Program-made: the position numbers and the translations under genes
Origin: JAGDMS01 sp050015455
Lineage (GTDB): Bacteria; Desulfobacterota; Binatia; HRBIN30
NCBI GenBank assembly: GCA_050015455.1
Contig: JBEKBJ010000011.1
Location: 3,355-67,354, forward strand
Length of the DNA stretch: 64,000 nucleotides
Direction of reading: 5' to 3'
In this document: positions 25,750 to 33,255 of the stretch, piece by piece
Layout of the letters: every line of letters starts with the position of its first letter
Position numbering within the stretch: position 1 is the stretch's first letter
Notes under the pieces: generated by a model
Database searches by the model: none
What the model saw: only the letters and a program-made list of their open reading frames with translations
Told to the model about the DNA's origin: nothing

Positions 25750-26049
25750 ATGTTCATAGTCTCGAATTTTCTGGGAGCCATGGCTACGGTCCTCCAGATG
25801 GTCTTATGGCTGTACATGTGGATCGTGATCGCCCGCGCGCTCATCTCCTGGGTCAACCCCGACCCGTACAACCCGATTGTCCGCTTTCTGTACAATGCTA
25901 CCGAGCCGCTGCTGTACCGTGTGCGTCGCAGCCTGCCGATGTTTGCCGGCGGCTTAGACCTGTCTCCCTTGGTGGTGGTGGTCGCGATCTATTTCCTGCA
26001 GGCGTTTCTCGTGCAAAGTTTACGCGACCTCGCCTTCTCTGTTCGCTGA
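25750..26049 (+). CDS. YggT-family membrane protein
   Basis: 99 residues with two membrane segments (about 8-30 and 70-92) and the family motifs IVIARALISWVNPDPYNPI and LYRVRRSLPM. AAGGAG lies 6 bp before the ATG. YggT proteins act in envelope or osmotic adaptation and are near-constant neighbours of DUF167 (YggU) genes; here the DUF167 gene starts 5 bp after the stop. They form one operon, probably with the FmdB-type gene that follows. Confidence 0.92.
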   Translation: MFIVSNFLGAMATVLQMVLWLYMWIVIARALISWVNPDPYNPIVRFLYNATEPLLYRVRRSLPMFAGGLDLSPLVVVVAIYFLQAFLVQSLRDLAFSVR

Positions 26050-26053
26050 AGGG

Positions 26054-26371
26054 ATGACCGCGCAGTCGAATTCTTGGCGCCTGCAGGTCCATCTCCAACC
26101 GCGCGCCAGTCAAAACCGCATCCTCAGCCGCCAGGGCGGCACCATCAAGATTCAGGTGCACGCACCTCCTGTGGAAGGCGCCGCGAATGCCGCGCTGATC
26201 GACGTGCTGGCGTCGGCACTCGGCGTGCCGCGGCGGTCCATCCACATCCTGCGTGGAGCGACTAGCCGGACCAAGTTGGTCGAGATTCATACAAGCGACC
26301 TGACTGCCTGTCAGCGTCGGTTGGAGGAAGCGCTCCGTGCTCGCGTTGACAAAGCGGAGGCGGGTGATTAA
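26054..26371 (+). CDS. DUF167 (YggU) family protein
   Basis: 105 residues. The family core is clear: LQVHLQPRASQNRI, IKIQVHAPPVEGAANAALID, then VLASALGVPRRSIHILRGAT and SRTKLVEI. The ATG follows the YggT stop by 5 bp with a GAAGG site. A small single-domain cytosolic protein of unknown biochemical function, conserved next to yggT. Confidence 0.92.
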   Translation: MTAQSNSWRLQVHLQPRASQNRILSRQGGTIKIQVHAPPVEGAANAALIDVLASALGVPRRSIHILRGATSRTKLVEIHTSDLTACQRRLEEALRARVDKAEAGD

Positions 26372-26380
26372 GTCATTACC

Positions 26381-26677
26381 ATGCCGATTTACGAGTATCG
26401 ATGCAACAATTGCGGTGAATTTGAGATTATGCAGCGAATCACCGGGCCTGCGCTGAAGCGCTGCCCTACGTGTCAGGGCAAGGTGACGAAACTGATCTCC
26501 AACACTTCCTTTCAGCTGAAGGGGAACGGATGGTACGCGACTGATTACGCCCGAAGAGACGGAACTGGGGGCAACGGCAAGGGCAAGGCTACGGACACGA
26601 AAGCTGAAAGCTCAAGCGCTTCCGGAGAGAAAAAGGAAGGCACTTCAGGCAAGTCTTCCGAACCGGCCGCCGCCTAA
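26381..26677 (+). CDS. FmdB-family zinc-ribbon protein
   Basis: 98 residues. It starts MPIYEYRCNNCGEFEIMQRI and has a second CxxC (RCPTCQGKV), giving the two Cys pairs of the FmdB zinc ribbon. The C-terminal 40 residues are a Lys/Ser/Gly-rich disordered tail. FmdB was named as a putative regulator of formamidase, but the role is not established. It lies 9 bp after the DUF167 gene and likely shares its transcript. Confidence 0.9.
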   Translation: MPIYEYRCNNCGEFEIMQRITGPALKRCPTCQGKVTKLISNTSFQLKGNGWYATDYARRDGTGGNGKGKATDTKAESSSASGEKKEGTSGKSSEPAAA

Positions 26678-26700
26678 ACGGGGGCCGCTGTTATGCCCAA

Positions 26701-26735
26701 CAGCCGCGATATCCCCGCCGGCTGCTGTTTGTTTG
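26701..26735 (+). terminator. Possible intrinsic terminator after the FmdB gene
   Basis: CAGCCG (26701-26706) pairs with CGGCTG (26719-26724), followed by CTGTTTGTTTGT. The stem is only 6 bp and the T-tract is interrupted, so the call is weak. Confidence 0.3.
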
Positions 26736-26758
26736 TAGGACACGTGTGAACCGCTGAC

Positions 26759-28792
26759 GTGGGGCGCTTGCGATCCGAAGCCCGCCGTGACAAGCGCGCT
26801 GGTGTGAAACCAAGAATAAGCTGCCAAGGCGCGCACGCGGTAGTCGGCGTCGACACCGGGGGCACCTTCACCGACTTGGTTGCCTTCTTCGACGGCGAGC
26901 TCCGGACGCTCAAAGTGCTCTCGACACCACACGACCCTGCCGAAGCAGTTCTTCGCGGCCTACGGGAGCTGCTGGGCGGCGCAACGCTGGACATCCTTAC
27001 CTACGGTTCGACTGTCGCCACCAACGCCGTGCTACAGCGCCGAGGCGCGCGCGTCGTCTTACTGACGACGGCGGGCTTCGAGGACGCGATCGAGATCGGA
27101 CGCCAGAATCGCCCGGCGCTGTATGACCTCGAGCCGCGGATCCCCGAGCCCCTGGTCCCGCGCACGCGCCGCATCGGCGTGCCCGAGCGCATGCTGTATG
27201 ACGGGCGGGTGCTGATCCCCTTGCACCCCGCTGCGCTCCGGCGGGCGCTCGAAGTGGCACGCCGGCACAAGCCGGACTCGGTGGCGGTTTGTTTCCTGCA
27301 CTCGTACGCGAATCGCAAGCACGAAGTCCTGGCCGGGGAGGCACTGGCGCGCTGGCCCGAAGTGTTCTGCTCGCTCTCGCACGCCTTGATGCCGGAACAC
27401 CGCGAATACGAGCGGCTGAGCACCACGGTGATCAATGCCTACGTCGGACCAGTTATGAGCCGACACCTGCGCGCGCTGGAATGTGGTCTCGGCGGCGTTC
27501 GACCGCGCATCATGCAGTCCAATGGTGGCGCTGTCTCGGCACAGGTAGCCGCCCGTGAGGCGGTGCGGACCGTCCTGTCCGGCCCAGCGGCCGGCGTGGT
27601 CGGGGCTTGGTCGGTTGCCCGCACGCTGGGGCTGGAGCGCCTGATCACGTTCGACATGGGCGGCACGTCGACTGACGTCAGCCTCATCGACGGCGCGCCG
27701 CAGTTCCGCACGGAATGGACGGTTGCTGGACTGCCGCTGAAGATTCCAGCCATGGACATCCACACGGTCGGTGCCGGAGGCGGCTCGGTCGCCCGCGTGG
27801 ATGCCGGCGGCGCGCTCAAGGTCGGCCCCGAAAGCGCTGGCGCGGATCCGGGACCGGCATGTTACGGCAAGGGACAGCTGCCGACGGTGACCGATGCGAA
27901 CGTCGTGCTTGGGCGCTTGCTCCCAGAGGCGTTCCTCGGCGGCCGCCTGCGGTTGCAGCCGCAGCGGAGCGTGCGGGCCGTCGGCAGGATCGCAGCGCGC
28001 TTGCGCCTGAGCCGCGAGCAAGCCGCCGAAGGAATCGTTCGCGTCGTCAACGCCAGCATGGAGCGGGCGTTGCGCACCATCTCAGTTGAGCGCGGCCATG
28101 AGCCGCGTGATTACACCCTGATCGCGTTTGGCGGTGCGGCTGGGCAGCACGCCTGCGAATTGGCGGCCGCGCTTGGCGTCCGGCACGTGATCGTGCCGCT
28201 TGATCCCGGATTGCTTTCGGCCCGAGGCGCTGCGTCTGCTGAGGTGCAGCGCGATTATGTGCGAACGGTGCGCCTGACCACTCCTTCAGCCCGACGGCTG
28301 CGCGCGTTGTTTGGGCTGCTGCAGCGGCTGGCGCGCACCGAGCTGAAGGGTGAGCGGCTGGCAGCGAAGGACTGCAGGTTCGAGCGCGTGATGGATGTTC
28401 GCTACCAGGGGCAGTCGTACGAGGTCGCCATCCCCTTCAGCCCGCGCTTTGCCGACGCCTTTCACGCTGCCCATCGGCGGTTGTACGGTTATGCCGACCG
28501 CGGCCGGCCGATCGAGGTGGTGAATCTGCGCTTACTCGCGATCGGCCGCGGGCCGCGGTTGCACCCCGTACCTTTCCGCGCCCAGCCTGGTCCAGCGGCG
28601 GCCAAGACGCGCCTGCGCTGTGACGGTCACTGGCTCGAAGGCACCGTCCACGTGCGCGCGCATCTGCGCCCCGGGACGCGGGTCGCCGGCCCAGCAATCA
28701 TTGCCGAACCGAGCGCGACCACGGTGATCCCGCCGCAGTGGCGATGCCGAGTCCATCCATCCGGCCACCTTGAGCTGACGTATGCGGGTTGA
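26759..28792 (+). CDS. hyuA: Hydantoinase/oxoprolinase subunit A (HyuA-type)
   Basis: About 677 residues from GTG 26759; a GTG at 26804 is also possible, and neither has a strong ribosome site. The N-terminal ATP-binding turn VVGVDTGGTFTDLV, YGSTVATNAVLQR, the central MQSNGGAVSA, LSGPAAGVVGAW, FDMGGTSTDVSLI and GGGSVARVD are all hallmarks of N-methylhydantoinase A / 5-oxoprolinase A. The enzyme uses ATP to open cyclic imides or oxoproline together with HyuB, whose start overlaps its stop by 11 bp. Substrate specificity (hydantoin, oxoproline, or acetone/acetophenone carboxylase-like) cannot be decided by eye. Confidence 0.9.
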   Translation: MGRLRSEARRDKRAGVKPRISCQGAHAVVGVDTGGTFTDLVAFFDGELRTLKVLSTPHDPAEAVLRGLRELLGGATLDILTYGSTVATNAVLQRRGARVVLLTTAGFEDAIEIGRQNRPALYDLEPRIPEPLVPRTRRIGVPERMLYDGRVLIPLHPAALRRALEVARRHKPDSVAVCFLHSYANRKHEVLAGEALARWPEVFCSLSHALMPEHREYERLSTTVINAYVGPVMSRHLRALECGLGGVRPRIMQSNGGAVSAQVAAREAVRTVLSGPAAGVVGAWSVARTLGLERLITFDMGGTSTDVSLIDGAPQFRTEWTVAGLPLKIPAMDIHTVGAGGGSVARVDAGGALKVGPESAGADPGPACYGKGQLPTVTDANVVLGRLLPEAFLGGRLRLQPQRSVRAVGRIAARLRLSREQAAEGIVRVVNASMERALRTISVERGHEPRDYTLIAFGGAAGQHACELAAALGVRHVIVPLDPGLLSARGAASAEVQRDYVRTVRLTTPSARRLRALFGLLQRLARTELKGERLAAKDCRFERVMDVRYQGQSYEVAIPFSPRFADAFHAAHRRLYGYADRGRPIEVVNLRLLAIGRGPRLHPVPFRAQPGPAAAKTRLRCDGHWLEGTVHVRAHLRPGTRVAGPAIIAEPSATTVIPPQWRCRVHPSGHLELTYAG

Positions 28793-30350
28793 TCCGATCA
28801 CGCTGGAGGTGTTCAATCACCGCCTGAGCGCCATCGCCGAGGAAATGGGGGTGGCCCTGTGCCGCAGCGCGTTCTCGCCTAACGTCAAGGAACGGCGCGA
28901 CTTCTCCTGCGCGCTGTTCGACGGCAGCGGAAGCATGGTGGCGCAGGCGGCACATATTCCGGTCCACCTGGGCTCGACGCCGCTGTCGGTGCGCGCCGCG
29001 ATCGAGCAGGTCCCGATGAGACCAGGCGACGTCGTCATGTTGAACGATCCCTACGCCGGCGGCACGCATCTTCCCGACGTCACCGTGGTGGCACCGGTGT
29101 TCCTCGGAGGCAAGCACTCGCCCTTCGGCTACGTCGCCAACCGCGCGCATCACGCCGACATCGGCGGCTCGAGCCCCGGCTCGATGCCGCTGGCGACCGA
29201 GATCTACCAGGAAGGGCTGCGGATACCGCCGGTGCGCATCGTCAGGGGCGGAGAAACCGTGAGTGACATCCTGCAGCTGTTCACCGCCAATACGCGAGTG
29301 CCGGACGAGCGGCGCGGCGACTTGCTGGCGCAGCTGGCGGCGTTACGGCGTGGAGCCGCGCGGCTGAAGGAACTCGTGCATGAGGCCGGCCACGAGCCGA
29401 CACGTCTGGCGATGGCGGCGTTGCAGGATTACTCCGCTCGCCTGATGTCGGCGAGCTTGCGGCGTTTACGCTCTGGCACGTATCGCGCGCAAGACTGGAT
29501 GGACGACGACGGCACGGGCGCAACGCGGATCCCGATCCGTGTCGCCGTCCGCGTTGGCGCGGGCCGGGCGCAGGTGGATTTCAACGGCACAGCGGAGCAA
29601 GTCGCCGGCGGCATCAATGCGAACTACGCCGTAACCGTCGCCGCCGTGCTGTATGTATTTCAGGCGCTCGCGGACGCACCAATCCCGGCGAACGCCGGAC
29701 TGATGCGGCCCCTACGCATCCTCGCGCCGCCTGGTACGCTGGTGAATCCGCGCTTTCCGGCAGCGGTCGCCGGTGGCAACGTCGAAACGTCGCAGCGGAT
29801 CGTCGATGTGCTCCTCAAAGCGTTGGCGAAAGCCGCGCCGGAGAAGATTCCGGCAGCCAGCAACGGGTCGATGAACAACCTCGCGCTCGGCGGCTTCGAT
29901 CCGGTGCGCCGCCGTGAGTATGCCTACTATGAAACCATTGCCGGCGGGGCCGGCGCCGGACCGCACGGGCCTGGCGCGTCGGGCCTGCACACCCACATGA
30001 CCAACACACTCAACACGCCGGTGGAAGCCTTGGAAGCAGCGTACCCGCTACGGGTTACCCGCTACGGCTTGCGTGTCGGTTCGGGGGGCAAGGGCCGCCA
30101 TCGCGGCGGCGACGGCGTGGTGCGTGAGATCGAGTTACTGGCGCCCGCGCGCGCGACCTTGCTGACGGAACGGAGGCGCTTGCAGCCCTATGGGTTGCAT
30201 GGCGGCCTCCCCGGTCAGAGCGGGCGCAATCTGCTGATACGAGCAAAGAGCGTACGTGAGCTGCCGGGGAAGATCAGTTGTCCCCTGGTGAAGGGCGACC
30301 GCCTGCGCATTCTCACACCCGCCGGTGGCGGCTGGGGGCGCAGTCGCTGA
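28782..30350 (+). CDS. hyuB: Hydantoinase/oxoprolinase subunit B (HyuB-type)
   Basis: 522 residues. Family signatures include VDPITLEVFNHRLSAIAEEM, CALFDGSGSMVAQAAHIPVH, GDVVMLNDPYAGGTHLPDVT, ANRAHHADIGG and PGSMPLATEIYQEGLRIPPV. The C-terminus has GGAGAGPHGPGASGLHTHMT. It starts 11 bp before the HyuA stop, so the two subunits are made together. The ATP-dependent amidohydrolase complex acts in the cytosol. No transporter or carbamoylase gene adjoins. Confidence 0.92.
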   Translation: MRVDPITLEVFNHRLSAIAEEMGVALCRSAFSPNVKERRDFSCALFDGSGSMVAQAAHIPVHLGSTPLSVRAAIEQVPMRPGDVVMLNDPYAGGTHLPDVTVVAPVFLGGKHSPFGYVANRAHHADIGGSSPGSMPLATEIYQEGLRIPPVRIVRGGETVSDILQLFTANTRVPDERRGDLLAQLAALRRGAARLKELVHEAGHEPTRLAMAALQDYSARLMSASLRRLRSGTYRAQDWMDDDGTGATRIPIRVAVRVGAGRAQVDFNGTAEQVAGGINANYAVTVAAVLYVFQALADAPIPANAGLMRPLRILAPPGTLVNPRFPAAVAGGNVETSQRIVDVLLKALAKAAPEKIPAASNGSMNNLALGGFDPVRRREYAYYETIAGGAGAGPHGPGASGLHTHMTNTLNTPVEALEAAYPLRVTRYGLRVGSGGKGRHRGGDGVVREIELLAPARATLLTERRRLQPYGLHGGLPGQSGRNLLIRAKSVRELPGKISCPLVKGDRLRILTPAGGGWGRSR

Positions 30351-30374
30351 CGCAGCCTCGCCCCCAGCCGCGCT

Positions 30375-30770
30375 TCATGCGGATAGACTAGAGTGCTGGG
30401 ACTGGACCCGACGCTCCAGATCGTGCAACCGCCGCTGCAACCGCTCAATATCTTTCCGCGAAGCGACGTCGAGCCGGGTGATCAACGGCTCGATGGTGCT
30501 TTCGAGGCGCTTTTGCACGTCGCCAGTCAGGCGTTGCGCGCGTTTCCGCGCATCGGCAACGACCCGCTCGCCACTCTTGCGCAGGTCGCGGCGCGCCCGA
30601 TCGACGTTGGCGGTCAGACGCTTCAGCGCCTTGCGGGGAACGGGCGGGAGCATGTCGACGGTCTCCTGCCACTGCTTGCGGATGTGTTTCTGTGCCGTCC
30701 GCTGCAGCTCGCTCAGCCGCTTCGGCATCGCCGTGCTCCAGCTTTCCGCTCTGGTGGATTTGGCAGTCAT
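30375..30770 (-). CDS. Phasin-like coiled-coil protein
   Basis: 131 residues from ATG 30770, which has a near-perfect GGAGGGAGGTGAG site; the longer frame to 30857 is not needed. The protein is highly charged and helical. It ends in LDVASRKDIERLQRRLHDLE, a pattern shared with phasins and PhaE/PhaF-type granule-associated proteins where a helix with SRKDxxxLxxR precedes a coiled coil. A role in polyhydroxyalkanoate granules or a related scaffold is plausible, but no pha gene is nearby. It could equally be a generic coiled-coil protein. Confidence 0.6.
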   Translation of the reverse strand: MTAKSTRAESWSTAMPKRLSELQRTAQKHIRKQWQETVDMLPPVPRKALKRLTANVDRARRDLRKSGERVVADARKRAQRLTGDVQKRLESTIEPLITRLDVASRKDIERLQRRLHDLERRVQSQHSSLSA

Positions 30771-30960
30771 TCTGGTCTCACCTCCCTCCTGACGGTGCTT
30801 ATAACGCGCCGCGTTACAAATGTCAATGCACTGCGTTATAGGCTGCGAGCGTGGCACGAACGTGAGGCGCCGCTCGCACGTTGCGCTCGCCGGTCGCGGG
30901 CGTGCCGACGTTGCGCGTCTTTTGCTGCTGTGGTAGCGGGAGAGGCGTCGGATCGCTCAC

Positions 30961-31034
30961 GGTCGCATAGCTCAGCTGGTTAGAGCGCCTGCCTCACATG
31001 CAGGAGGTCCGTGGTTCGAGTCCACGTGCGACCA
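30961..31034 (+). tRNA. tRNA-Val (anticodon CAC)
   Basis: A complete 74-nt cloverleaf. Acceptor stem GGTCGCA (30961-30967) pairs with TGCGACC (31027-31033). The anticodon stem CCTGC/GCAGG encloses loop CTCACAT, giving anticodon CAC. The T arm is CGTGG-TTCGAGT-CCACG. CCA is not encoded. Its 3' 42 nt, from the anticodon loop on, are repeated at 41405-41446, marking it as the insertion site of a 10.4-kb element. Confidence 0.97.
30993..31034 (+). repeat. attL: tRNA-Val 3' end, 42-bp core
   Basis: The 42 bp from the anticodon loop to the discriminator base are identical to 41405-41446; the flanking bases differ on both sides (C vs A before, C vs T after). The copy here keeps the tRNA functional, as usual for integration in a tRNA 3' end. 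Confidence 0.93.
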
Positions 31035-31084
31035 CTTTTGTTTTCGAGCACTTAGCCGCGCCGTGCGGCCGGAGCGTGGCGGCT

Positions 31085-31105
31085 TGACAGCCAAGTTGAC
31101 AGCCA
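31085..31105 (+). repeat. Left paired TGACAGCCA repeats (candidate integrase arm sites)
   Basis: TGACAGCCA occurs at 31085-31093 and 31097-31105, 12 bp start to start, between attL and the integrase gene. The same pair with the same spacing is found inside the right end at 41279-41299. Tandem short repeats flanking a core site are typical arm-type binding sites of tyrosine integrases. Confidence 0.55.
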
Positions 31106-31145
31106 CCGGCACCGAAATGGGGCACTTTTCCACAGTTGCCCGGTT

Positions 31146-32279
31146 CTACTCGCCGACGGCAAGGATGGCGTCCATCTTGTCGGCGGCATCGCGCAGCAGC
31201 GTGGGCATCACGTGGCTGTAGGTGTTCATCGTGACGCTGATCTGCGAGTGACCGAGTATTTCCATCACCACACGCGGATGGACGCCTTGTGCGAGCAGCA
31301 GTGACGCGGCCGTATGCCGAAGGTCGTGAAAGCGCTTGTGCGGGAGTCCCGCCTTCGCCAACGCGCGGCGGAACTGCTTGCTCACGCGGCTCGCGTCCAT
31401 CGGTGTGCCGATCGACGTGGTGAAGACGTGGCCGGTCTCTTGCCAGCGCGACCCGGCGAGCAGACGGGCTTCTAGCTGACGTGCGCGGTGGCTTCGAAGC
31501 GCCTTCACGGCGAACTCGGGCAAGGGCAGCGTGCGGCGTGACCGGTCCGATTTCGGTTCCGTGAGTCGCTTTCCGCGCCGGTTCTGGAGCTGGTGGCGAA
31601 CGCTGAGCGTGGCGGACTCAAGGTCAACGTCCTGCCAACGCAACCCGAGGGCTTCGCCCTTCCGCAACCCGAGTGCCATTGCGACGCTGTAGAGCGCTTC
31701 GTTCTGATCGTCCTTCACGACTTCGAGCAACCGGCGTGCATCGTCCGGCGAGAGCGGTTCGACGAGACGACGCGGCACGCGCGGAGGCGAAACGAGCGTG
31801 CAGACGTTCCGCGCGACAAGATCCCACTTCACGGCGCGGTTGAGAGCGCGAGAAAGGACGCTGTGCATGTACTGCACCGAACGCGGCGAGAAGTCGGCGA
31901 GCTTGGCGTTCATCATCGCTTGGACGTGTTGAGGCGCGAGCTTCCCGAGCGGTACCTTGCCGATGGTCGGAATCAAGTGCAGGCGCACCGTGTCGGAGTA
32001 GCTGTCAAGCGTCCGTGGGCGCGTGCTGGGTGCTACGCAGTCCGTCAGCCACCGCTCAAGGAACTGCGCGGCCGTCTGCCGTTCCGGTGCGACGTTGAGC
32101 CCGAGCTGATGGTTGCGCAGTGCGGTGGTGAGCTGCTGCTGCACGTCTTGGCGCGTCCCTCCGTAGAGCCATTTCCGATGCCGCTTGCCGTTCTTCCATC
32201 CGAGAGTGAGCGCTGCACACCAGCGGCCGTCACGGCGCTTGAAGATGGACCCCTCACGTTGCCCGCGTCTTTTTGCCAT
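31146..32279 (-). CDS. int: Tyrosine recombinase (integrase)
   Basis: 377 residues from ATG 32279, which has AAGGGAG six bases upstream (the other in-frame ATG at 32285 abuts it). The basic N-terminal arm-binding region (AKRRGQREGSIFKRRDGRW) is of the AP2-like type found in island integrases. A SAM-like core-binding domain covers about 68-155. The catalytic set is complete: R206 (LGLRKGEALGL), K243, H318-x-x-R321 (HDLRHTAASLLL), H344 and Y354 (NTYSHV). It should recombine the 42-bp core in tRNA-Val. It points outward, toward attL. Confidence 0.95.
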   Translation of the reverse strand: MAKRRGQREGSIFKRRDGRWCAALTLGWKNGKRHRKWLYGGTRQDVQQQLTTALRNHQLGLNVAPERQTAAQFLERWLTDCVAPSTRPRTLDSYSDTVRLHLIPTIGKVPLGKLAPQHVQAMMNAKLADFSPRSVQYMHSVLSRALNRAVKWDLVARNVCTLVSPPRVPRRLVEPLSPDDARRLLEVVKDDQNEALYSVAMALGLRKGEALGLRWQDVDLESATLSVRHQLQNRRGKRLTEPKSDRSRRTLPLPEFAVKALRSHRARQLEARLLAGSRWQETGHVFTTSIGTPMDASRVSKQFRRALAKAGLPHKRFHDLRHTAASLLLAQGVHPRVVMEILGHSQISVTMNTYSHVMPTLLRDAADKMDAILAVGE

Positions 32280-32281
32280 TG

Positions 32282-32944
32282 TCATCTCCCTTCTCGTCTG
32301 GCTCGCGCGCGCTCCCGAGCGCGGCGCGTGGCCATGTAGGTTTTCATGTACTCTCGCCGTTTCCCTTTACGCGCTGCTTCGAGGCTTGCAGTCCTGCACA
32401 CCTGAGAGCAGTAGACCTGCCGTTTCACGCGGACAAAGACACGCTGGCACCGGGGGCAACATCGGTACAGGAAGGGCCGCACGTGTGCGAGCCTTACAAA
32501 GCTCGCGTGAAACTCGGCGAGGGGTGTTGGCTGGTCAGGCTCTTGCGTCAACACGTTCCCCTGCAGCCGCCAGACGAACGCCGTACCCAGCACCTCGAAA
32601 GGCTGGCTGACCTTTTCGCCGTGGAGCAACGGCCAGAGGATTGTCCTGACGTGGACAAGCAAAAGCGGTAGGTCTTGGCGCATTGCTTTTGCTTCCCAGG
32701 CACTCTCCCGCTTGGCATCGATACGACCGGCAATGCGTGGCTTAGCCAGCCGGACGTAATCAGATTCGAGCGCTGCCCATTCCCGCTCCAGTTGGCCGTC
32801 CAAGTATTCCGGCGGAGTAGGTACGCGCCCCTGCCTCTCAAACTCGTTCAAAGCCCATTGCCTGCCCGCTACCCCCTCTGCGGGTAGCGGGATCGATGCC
32901 AGGCGGGCGAAGAGTTGCGCGAAGGCTTGCTCACGTTTCGTCAT
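32282..32944 (-). CDS. Island protein with C-terminal CGNR-like zinc finger
   Basis: 220 residues. Most of the chain is helical and unrecognised. The end carries a zinc knuckle, CPRCQRVFV then YCSQVC, followed by a very basic RKGKRREYMKTYMATRRARE tail. This CxxC-x(n)-YCSxxC-(R/K) layout resembles the zinc finger of CGNR proteins and many small island proteins; DNA binding is likely. It ends 2 bp before the integrase start, so it is translated together with int and may assist or regulate recombination. It is divergent from the excisionase-like gene. Confidence 0.65.
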   Translation of the reverse strand: MTKREQAFAQLFARLASIPLPAEGVAGRQWALNEFERQGRVPTPPEYLDGQLEREWAALESDYVRLAKPRIAGRIDAKRESAWEAKAMRQDLPLLLVHVRTILWPLLHGEKVSQPFEVLGTAFVWRLQGNVLTQEPDQPTPLAEFHASFVRLAHVRPFLYRCCPRCQRVFVRVKRQVYCSQVCRTASLEAARKGKRREYMKTYMATRRARERARARREGR

Positions 32945-32945
32945 C

Positions 32946-32996
32946 GTTAGCCACAGAATCCACGGTTGCGCTCTGACACGTAATGGTTAACCACAG
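32946..32996. promoter_or_regulatory. Divergent control region with repeated GTTARCCACAG
   Basis: GTTAGCCACAG at 32946-32956 and GTTAACCACAG at 32986-32996 form a direct repeat, 40 bp start to start, in the gap between the divergent int-side and replication-side genes. This is where a repressor or excisionase operator would be expected. The region is locally AT-richer (TATATTGCATTTC follows). Function is inferred from position. Confidence 0.35.
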
Positions 32997-33048
32997 TATA
33001 TTGCATTTCAACGGCTAACGCAATACCCTCTGGTCTCGGAGGTATGTG

Positions 33049-33255
33049 ATGGACCAAAGAATGTTGCTGCGTGCGGATGAGGTAGCAAAGCTATTGGCGT
33101 TCGGGCGCAGCAAGACGTACGAACTCATGGCAAGCGGTCAGCTGCCGGTTGTGCGGGTCGGTCGCGCCGTGCGCGTCCCGCGCGCCGCGCTGGATGAGTG
33201 GGTCCGCGCGCACATCGAGAACGCGGTGGAAGTGAATGGGGCGGGCAAGGTGTGA
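33049..33255 (+). CDS. Excisionase/AlpA-type helix-turn-helix protein
   Basis: 68 residues from ATG 33049, six bases after GGAGG. The sequence LLRADEVAKLLAFGRSKTYE, then LMASGQLPVVRVGRAVRVPR and AALDEWVRAH, is the MerR-like winged-helix HTH of the excisionase DNA-binding family. It likely acts as recombination directionality factor for the integrase or as transcriptional control of the island. The primase gene overlaps its 3' end by 20 bp if the longest start is used. Confidence 0.88.
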   Translation: MDQRMLLRADEVAKLLAFGRSKTYELMASGQLPVVRVGRAVRVPRAALDEWVRAHIENAVEVNGAGKV